From assembly GCF_001949145.1 (NCBI RefSeq), contig NW_019091947.1, positions 3,336 to 13,760 on the forward strand: 10,425 nt of DNA, read 5' to 3'. Position 1 is the first letter of the stretch. Every line of letters starts with the position of its first letter. The stretch comes from Acanthaster planci (taxonomy: Eukaryota > Echinodermata > Asteroidea > Valvatida > Acanthasteridae). Of this stretch, positions 1-7,800 are shown piece by piece. The position numbers were made by a program, and so were the translations under genes. The notes below the pieces were generated by a model. It searched no databases. It was not told the DNA's origin and was given only the letters and a program-made list of their open reading frames with translations.

Positions 1-370
1 TTTTTAATTAAACCTTAAACAATTCTCTGACGCTATTTTTTTATGAATATCCTCATTTGAGGAATTGTACAAAACTATGAGAGGGTGAACCTCGGGACTG
101 TAAATAGGTAATAAATTATTTTATTAAGATAAATTTGTGTGTTTGGCTTTGCACTGATCTAGTTCTTACACTAGTACATCTACATTTTCCTAGAAATCGT
201 TGGAATACTTATTTTGTGGATTTTAGGTAATGTTTTCAATCTTATGACTCAATTTTTATGAAAATTTTCCCACAGTTTGTCACAAAACGCCTATTTTCGG
301 AGACAGGTCAGACAAAAAAATGTAAACCGTTTCAGCAGATTGGCTAAACGTATACATGCTGCTGACACAC

Positions 371-576
371 ACTGAAAAAATGCCAGGATGAGAATGAGAA
401 TTACTTTCTGTTTCATTTTTCACCCATAAAATGAGTGGATATTTACCATTGTTTAGTTAAAATAAACCAGAAATTAGTTTCAATCACCCAACCTGGGTTG
501 AAATAAAATAAACTATTGTGTAGTTGCAGTTTTCACCCTCCCCTGAGTTAAAATTTAACCCGGGCAATTTTTCAGT
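371..576. repeat. Possible non-autonomous DNA element (MITE) with inverted ends
   Basis: The left end ACTGAAAAAATGCCAGG and the reverse complement of the right end (ACTGAAAAATTGCCCGGG) match except for one substitution and a small indel/mismatch near the inner edge. They bound about 206 bp with no coding sequence. Inside is a near-palindrome, CAACCTGGGTTG, near 490. No clear target-site duplication is seen at the flanks, so this remains a candidate. Confidence 0.4.
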
Positions 577-737
577 TTTTGAATAAATGACCTATATCAA
601 TATTACCATGTGTAACAGAATGATTTGATACTTCTTGTATGCACTCATAATGAATGTTAATTGCAGTGTTTCACAAAGGTCATGAAGGGGCAACCGAGAT
701 GTTGGGGATGAGGCCCCCGGCTGAGATGGTCTAAAAT

Positions 738-765
738 CCCCATATTTGCTCAAAAGCAAATGGGG
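738..765. repeat. Imperfect hairpin
   Basis: CCCC and ATTTGCT (738-750) pair with AGCAAAT and GGGG (755-765) around a four-base loop, with a two-base bulge on the left arm. The function is unknown. It may be part of a decayed repeat. Confidence 0.4.
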
Positions 766-793
766 AAGAGCTTTATTTGTTTTGTAATATATT

Positions 794-813
794 TTTTCTT
801 TTTAAAAAGAAAA
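794..813. repeat. 20-base AT palindrome
   Basis: TTTTCTTTTTAAAAAGAAAA is a perfect palindrome with central symmetry at TTTAAA. In AT-rich DNA this can arise by chance or by cruciform-prone repeat growth. No role is assigned. Confidence 0.5.
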
Positions 814-1741
814 CTAATAAAAAAAGCAAACAAAAACGGTCAGCCATACAACTGACCCTATTCTATCCTATCTTCAAATCTTTGAGTCGGTGAATCTTAA
901 TTTCTAGTACATTGGGCATTACCGGTACTCGGACGTTTGGTTCGATCAATGCTTGACCTTCATACCCTCACTTGAAAGTAATCAGGCACGTTCGGAGTAT
1001 CTTTGGACTAATCTCCACATAGGCTCCTTTTACTTGGATATGGAACTTCATCTTTTTTTAAAGACCATCCAGCTTAACTAGAAAAAAGTCCTCATATAGG
1101 TAATCTTACCACATCAAGAATTTAAAAGATATAAAATTAGGCACTTTGACATTCGTTCGCGTGCACAAAGGTTATGAATGGCGTTTAAGCCAAGGTGAAC
1201 AAACTGTTCAGGGCTGACACAATTCTCTTGTTCACAAAGTGCAATACGTCCTTCAATTCCCAAAATCGAGAATGAACTTGAAGCAATTACTGGAAATTTT
1301 GTAGAAAAGGAACAATGATACCACAAACCGTGATTATTACGTGATAATGACATGACCTTGTGTCAATTATTCTACGGGTTAATCAGTTGCATTTAGAGGA
1401 GCTGTAACAGAACACGTGAACAGACGGAAGTAAAAATTGTTTAAAAGGGGTTAGTAGCGGGCCTCGTGATCAGTATGTGTGTATTGTAAAAACACAAAGC
1501 TTGGCACACAAAAGTGGTTTTGAAAAGACCATTATGACGTATGCACTTCGCACTTCAAAACACCATGCCTTTACAGTCGCATGACCTTGTGCAAGCTACA
1601 GGTGTTACTGGCAAGTTTGTATTTCCTCATTCCATTTCAGACCATAAATCCTGCAGCAATCCAACTAAATGTGAGACTTAATTTAAATTGGATTCTTCCT
1701 ACACCCATTTTTACACCTAAGGTATCACTGAATAGTTTAAA

Positions 1742-1860
1742 ATGACGCATTCAAGCAACTTGATGAGATTTTCCGTAGTTTTCTGCCTGTCGTTGTCAGT
1801 GATATTTGTTACACAATGCGTGGGAAGCTGCGACGCCGGTCACAGTACAGACACGGATGG
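1742..1860 (+). CDS. Exon 1: start codon and signal peptide
   Basis: The exon opens with an ATG that has A at -3. It encodes a short polar lead, R9, then a hydrophobic core (FSVVFCLSLSVIFV, residues 10-23) and a likely signal-peptidase site after about G28 (CVG/SC). The mature protein would begin near SCDAG. The second Met (M8, ATG at 1763) is an alternative start that would leave a more compact signal peptide. The exon ends in phase 2 at a strong donor, GG/GTAAGA. The 5' UTR and the transcription start were not identified. Confidence rests on the clean secretory signal and on the phase match with the next exon, across a 3.7 kb intron. Confidence 0.75.
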
Positions 1861-4800
1861 GTAAGATTCAGATCATAATTATTTAATCTGACATAACATG
1901 ACATCTTTGTTAATGTTGCTTTTTAAGTGTAGAGCCGAAAATCATGTTCCTTCGTATTTTGCTTCAGTTGAATTTTATTCTTGTGATTGGCTTTGTCAGA
2001 GGAAGTACGAACTGCTTATTAAAGTAATGTCACAATTTTCATAAAGGGACGGCCATATCAACTTCAAATAACAAAATGCTGTCGAGATAATAACCAGAAA
2101 AGTAAAATTGCTGGAAGTGCACTTTTAAACAAATATTTGCAGTTAAAAACCTCGTATGCTTCAGTGAAAGATAAACTTAACTTTTATCAGTTATAACGAA
2201 ATGATGAGGATAACTCAAATCAAAGTAATCAATGAAGATTCTCGTCCCTGCGTGAAAACAAACTCCAAGTTGTCTTACCTTGTAGCTCTTCCGTAGTGTG
2301 TATTTTGCCATAATAACCGTAATGAAGGGCATTCAGTTTTGCACAATTGCGGCTGAGAATGTGACAAAGGTGCAAGGCCCTTCGTGGAAACGTAAACTGA
2401 GTCTTACATATACGGCTTTTCGTGCAATTGGGATTTATTGCATTCAAGGGGCAGTCATGTTTGCATCCTTGAATGACAACGAAAAATGCGGTTATCGAGA
2501 TGATTTCCCCTGGTGCGCATCATTAATGTATTTAGATTTTATGCGGAAGCATTTCAACATGGTATGCAATATTTTAAATAAATAGTGAAAAAAAAAGTCA
2601 AAATCGACAAAACTGCCATTTTGACCTGCCCAACCCTTTGTTAAACGGTTGTAAATTCTGATAATGTACGTTTTCATGAAAACTTAATCATAACTGTACC
2701 ATTTTACTGACTTTTTATCGGATCCGCGAACATTTCAGAAACCAGCTCAGCTCCCCATCAAGTACACAGACAAATATTGATTTCACTTAGCATTTTTTTT
2801 GGCAAAAACGGGAAATGGTGACCTGAACCAGATATTTTCTTTACTTCTGATAAGTGAAGGGGAGAGAATCAGTTAGTGACAGAGTGTCTTCTCCAAGGTT
2901 GCAAGTGGCCTTACAGGGATGGATTCAAACCCAAAACATGCAGTATCAGGGTAAATGCCCCACAAACCGTGAATACGGCATTTACGGCCAACACCATTAC
3001 AGGTATCCCAGAGATGCGTACCGATGCCAACTCCCTTAAGAATGATCGTTTCGTTTTAGTATGTCGTTTGTTGCATATGTAAGCAACAAAAGTATGTAGT
3101 TTCTGTTGTTTATCATATAATCTGTATCTGGTATTTCTTGGCGCTTAGGGCAGGTGGATTCCTATAACAAAAGGGTGAAAAGGTATAATGATGTCACGTG
3201 ACTCATATACTGTTTGGATAAGTATATATTTTGCTTTGGTGAAAAACCATGGCTGTAATAAACCATCCATGAATTTGTCAAACTTTGACTCAAGAATCAC
3301 TGTTAGTTTTTCCAAAACTTTAGTTTCCAATGCAATTTTAATATCAGCTAATCCTTGGCCGTCAGGATATTCACTCCCGAAGACGGCTTTGCTCCATCAG
3401 CATAAATTAGACTTTCCCTGGACGCTTTTTGACTAAAAGTGCACGTCGCGATCAGAAGAGTGTTCCTCGTGGAACAGTGCCTAAATTTGTCAAAACTGTG
3501 CATTAAATCAAAGTAATCTGTGATAGTGTCTAGAGTGGCATGGGCTATACATGTATCGTGTTTGTTTCGTACGCAGTGTGAGGCAATCGGTTAAAACGCA
3601 TCAGGGTATGAGTCATGCTTAAAGGGCCCATGAATGTGTGTTTTATTACTTTGAAAAATGGAACTTAATAATGTTTAAAATAGTCAGTAAAGTTGTCACC
3701 TTTATTATTAAGTATTAGAAAAAAATTATAAAGAGTATTTGCGACATGACCCCGCCCCAAGGGAAGCACCTTATTAGCATAGAAAATTTTCATCATTGTG
3801 ACGCACGTTTGAGAACCCAATTCGAAGAGTGGCGCCGGCGCTAGCACTGTGTGTATGCATACCCGTGCAGTTGATCACCAAAGGTTTGCTACACTACTAG
3901 TCAAATTTGTGGAGCGTGCCAAACTGCTGGTGTGTTGCTGCAGGTTGTGGCAACACAAGTAAAGATATCACAAGTATCCACAATTTTGCAAAGACAGGAA
4001 ATATCGGAAATTTGGACGTCGACAGTCAGCTAGGCTGACTGCGTCAAGGAAGTTTTATGTGCTACTCTGCAGTTCAGACGGACGAAATGGTGCACGACTC
4101 TTTGTGGGTGCTGAAACCTGCGTCCCGAACAGCACTGCCGCCATTTGTCACAATTCAAGCATAAATTTGAGGGACGCAATTTTGAAAACAGCAATTAGCC
4201 ACAATTAAAGGAAACGTTTCCAACTTTTAATCATTTGTAATGTGACTGACATAGCAAAGCACAATCTGAAGCAGAAAACAGCAGTTATTCTAGGGCGGGC
4301 CCTTGACAAGACCGCTCTCTCATGTAAAATGCTAAACCTTCTATTGCCGCTCGGAAATTTTCAATACATGCAATAAAGTCGTTCAACTCACTGCAAGATG
4401 CCTCCTTTAAACTGTAACTGATCTACTGTAGGCCTCCATGTAAGGTGGTTAAATCAGTCAGGTATAACATTCTATTGAATCATAGGATTCAAACCAATAG
4501 TGCTGTGTTTAGGAAAAGTGGTTCACCTAGGCTTGGCATATCAGCAACCAAGTTTGTTTGTGATTTCAAAAAAAAACCACATATTTTCATCCGTAATGTA
4601 GCATATCAAACAAACTATATAGAGAATTTTTTCCCTCACACCAAAGCGTATGTATTCAGAACTCTCGTTTCGAATCTGGAGACTTTCACCCCTATCCTGC
4701 TAATTGTACCTCTATTAGGATGGGGTAGGAGTGGCGTCACGTGCAAGGTGCATAGGAAGTAAAGGTAAAAAATATAGGCGTCTATCAACCAATGATGAAC

Positions 4801-7800
4801 ACAGTAATACAAAAGGCACTTTGGGCGGGAAAAAATTCGTTTGATGATCTAGAGGAGACAGTAAGCCTACAGAGAGCGTCGTCCCTCTGATAACTGGTAG
4901 GGTGGCTTCCTAGAAAGTTAGGTGTCGAAGGCAACGGCACAGCGGTTGCTGGGAGCTGGTTCTATATCCCAATGGGTAGTGAGTAAGAGTACAGTATTTG
5001 TATCGATCTCTGGATGCGTCCAGTACTCCTCAACTGATGGTCATGTCTTCCTATAACAAATGGTGCTGCATGCCTGATGAATAGGAACTGTAGTTTACCA
5101 CTCCATGATGAATGTTATAGAACATGGTTAATTGTGAGTGTGAATTTGCTTCTAACTTAGGGTGTTAATCCAGTGAGATACATATGTTGTTCTAGAGATT
5201 GCGAAAAAAATCACAAGCTCGGGAAAGCCACGACCTCCTGCTTACAAGTGCAGCCGTCTTAACCACTTGACCACCGAGCTTGCAGGGGTTGGATATAGGG
5301 AACCTGACTGGGCGTTTGCATATTAATAATAATGATGAACGATGAAATTGCCTGGAGAGAGATTTGAACCTGCAACCTCCCGAATCCCGTAACGGTGCTC
5401 TACCAACTGAGCTGTCCAGCCCTACGTTGGTGGCTTCTGACAAGGGCCCCTGCACAAAATTAATGTGATGTTGACAAATGGGAAGAGCCGTCATTAATCT
5501 GCAAGCAAGAATTAACAAATGCCAGAAAATGTCCATAAATTTAGAGTTTGAGGATTTTTTTCTATTTTATAGGTCTGAAAACGTCGGGATATGTACATGC
5601 ACGAGTGCCAGTGACTCTTCAACGCTGACGTGTTCTGAAGAGCCGACGGGTAAATAACCACGACCTAGACTTCAAATGAAGACATGACGCAAAAGCCATT
5701 ATGAAGCTTGGAATATGTTTAATTGAATTGAAATAAAATAAAAAATATATCATTGGAGTTCAAATGTTTATGATGTAGTTGCGATAGGGCTATGTTGTAA
5801 GCTTATGTGAAATTCTGAACTGATTACAGCATAAAGATGCTGTTCAGATTGACAATTTAAAGATTGCAACGGCTGAAGGAAATAACATACACTTTAAATA
5901 CGATCTTGTAATAACAAGCAACCTGCTGATAAACTAATATCATGAGACCTTTGCTGGTAAGTTTTCAATGTTTTATTGATCGAATTTTCAGATTGTGAGG
6001 TCGACGAAGTTTTGCATAGAAGATCTTGTTACAGATTCCTTCGTGGCAACAGTGACCTCAAGTCACGTGATGACGCCCATCGGGATTGCATTGCTCGTAA
6101 TAGTCATCTCGTCTACATCGAGTCAGTAGAGGAGCAAACATTCTTGGCGAATCATTGCCATAGGCAGTCACCCAGAGATAGCAGCATTTCTGCAGCTGAT
6201 CATTACTGGATTGGACTGATACCAACCACCAACAACACCTGGCTGAATAGGAGTCTGGCACACAATGATCTATTTGAATTCTCTCAAGACAGCAAAGCTG
6301 GATGTTTCTCACTGTATAAATCTCGCGGGGAAGTACGTTTGATTGGTGAGAATTGTAATCGAAAGAACCAGTTCATCTGTGAACGTCCTTATGGTAAGTA
6401 TTATTTCAAAGTAGTTCCAAGACGCTTTCCAGAAACTCTTTCCTGCAGATTACAATGTGATGAATTTCAGTTTGTGTGCCACTCATTCTGATGCTCCAGG
6501 TAATTTATATGGCAATTGCGTAAGGTGTGGTCCGTTTAGCTTACTATGTGCACATTCAATCCCTCAACAATACCTTCGTGGTAATCGTAACTGAAGGAGT
6601 AATCTATTACTAATCAAAGACGTTTTCAATTATTAATATTTTTGTCTACGTTTTGTCTTCAGTTTATACAAGTTAAACGTTTTTGTGGGGCATTTTGGCT
6701 GAAAATAGCGATGCTGAAGCACATTTGGTTTTCCGTTGCGTTAACAGAATGCAGAGCTGGATATTACGTTAATCATGAAGGTTCGTGTTATTGGTTCGGT
6801 AGACAGAAGATATTTATCTTGGCCCGAGATAGTTGCAGATATTGGGGCGGTCATCTACTGTATATCGAATCAGAATCCGAGCTACAGTTCATCGACAGTC
6901 ACTTCGACTCTGAAAACTCCGCAAGGTACTGGATAGGATTGATTACTCAGTACGTTTGGTTGGATGGCAGCCGAGCAGTCTATCAAGATTTCGGGCAGAG
7001 AGAACATAGCAACAACGATGATAGTCTTTGCTTCAAGTTATCACCCATAGATAACTTTTTGTGGTATGACTGGGATTGCAGTTCAAACTACAGCTATATC
7101 TGTGAGCGAGAAAAGACTACGCTCTCTCGGGAAAAACAAGGAAGTTCAGGTTGGTAAGGTGAATGCTACACAACACTTATCCAAATTTTATATCAGTATA
7201 AGTTTCAGGAGTTGAACTTTATACATGTATGTTCGCGGCCATGACCGCTTTTGTAACCATGCAATGGCAGCCAACCATAAGTAAAGCAAAACCAAAATAG
7301 ATAACAAAATATAAACCAATAAAAATTAACAGCTGAACTGCTTACATGTCTTTAATTCTTCGTGATCACATGTAACATTTTATATCATACAGTTTCAATT
7401 AAATTCTTATATAATTACTATCTGTTTACTTACATAAGAGCCATGCCGACCATCGCTTCCTAATCTCAACCGACTTTTTGACTCCTTGCCCATATGCATC
7501 AGTAGTGGCAGGGATCACTTTGACAACGCTGTTCTCTGTCAATGCAATGACAAAACAACTTGCATCAGTGGGTGTGGCTGTGTACGTGATATCACTGCAA
7601 ATGGGTAAGATACTGAAAGGATTGGAAGGAATATATATGGCCTAGCAATATTGAACGAAACAAGAGCACATTACGATCATGATATCAATATATTTTTCTC
7701 CCAAAGTAACACATGTGCAGTGTATTTTTATGTTTAGGTAGGGCGAGTTTGGCAGCCTGAAGCAAACATTTATAAGATGTCCCTTTGCTGGCAAAGTATC

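Larger units (their letters stand above)
1..1741. other. Upstream non-coding region
   Basis: AT-rich sequence with no recognisable exon on either strand. The longest open frame (79 codons, minus strand, near 1114-1353) resembles nothing I know and has no splice context. The region holds a possible MITE at 371-576, a hairpin at 738-765 and a 20-base AT palindrome at 794-813. The promoter of the lectin receptor gene should lie near its right end, but I see no clear TATA box or initiator. A further upstream 5' UTR exon cannot be excluded. Confidence 0.5.
5204..5421 (-). mobile_element. tRNA-derived SINE-like element with two tRNA-like modules
   Basis: Read on the minus strand, a first tRNA-like module (5421-5350) is followed by about 68 bases of linker containing an ATTATTATTAAT run. 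A second tRNA-like module (5281-5215) and a run of seven T (5210-5204) follow. A T-run directly after a tRNA-like body is a typical RNA polymerase III terminator. Box A (AGCTCAGTTGG) and box B (GGTTCAAATCT) are recognisable in the first module, which supports a pol III-transcribed SINE. No clear target-site duplication was found. The element lies antisense within intron 1, about 150 bases before exon 2. Confidence 0.6.
1861..5572 (+). other. Intron 1 (3.7 kb) with mobile-element remnants
   Basis: The intron runs from GTAAGATTC to TTTTATAG. Several open frames of 60-105 codons exist (for example 2298-2585, 2854-3039 and 4445-4762), but none resembles a known protein or joins in phase to the flanking exons. 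Recognised contents are a THAP-domain remnant at 3931-4208 and a minus-strand element with two tRNA-like modules at 5204-5421. The stretch 4780-5180 is GC-richer and looks like part of an old repeat, but I could not identify it. Confidence 0.6.

Noticed and set aside
1114-1353. 79-codon open frame on the minus strand
   Set aside because: The product resembles no known family, has no splice or promoter context and lies in AT-rich DNA; chance is the simpler reading.
2298-2585. 95-codon open frame in intron 1
   Set aside because: It overlaps open frames on the other strand, has no recognisable domain and does not fit the phase between exons 1 and 2.
2854-3082. Two overlapping + strand frames with Cys/Tyr-rich ends (CPTNREYGIYG and CLLQGCKW)
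   Set aside because: Two competing frames on one stretch, no suitable splice borders and no recognised domain; possibly an old repeat.
3624-4310. AAGGGCCC near both 3624 and 4300 as terminal inverted repeats of the THAP element
   Set aside because: GGGCCC is itself a palindrome, and the similarity does not extend beyond 8 bases.
4445-4762. 105-codon open frame in intron 1
   Set aside because: It does not start with ATG at its reported start, is low in recognisable motifs and resembles nothing known.
5192-5536. 114-codon minus-strand open frame containing LDSSVGRA
   Set aside because: The peptide is a translation of the tRNA-like SINE modules (box A region), not a protein gene.
6058-6312. 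84-codon minus-strand open frame
   Set aside because: Shadow of the CTLD1 exon on the opposite strand.
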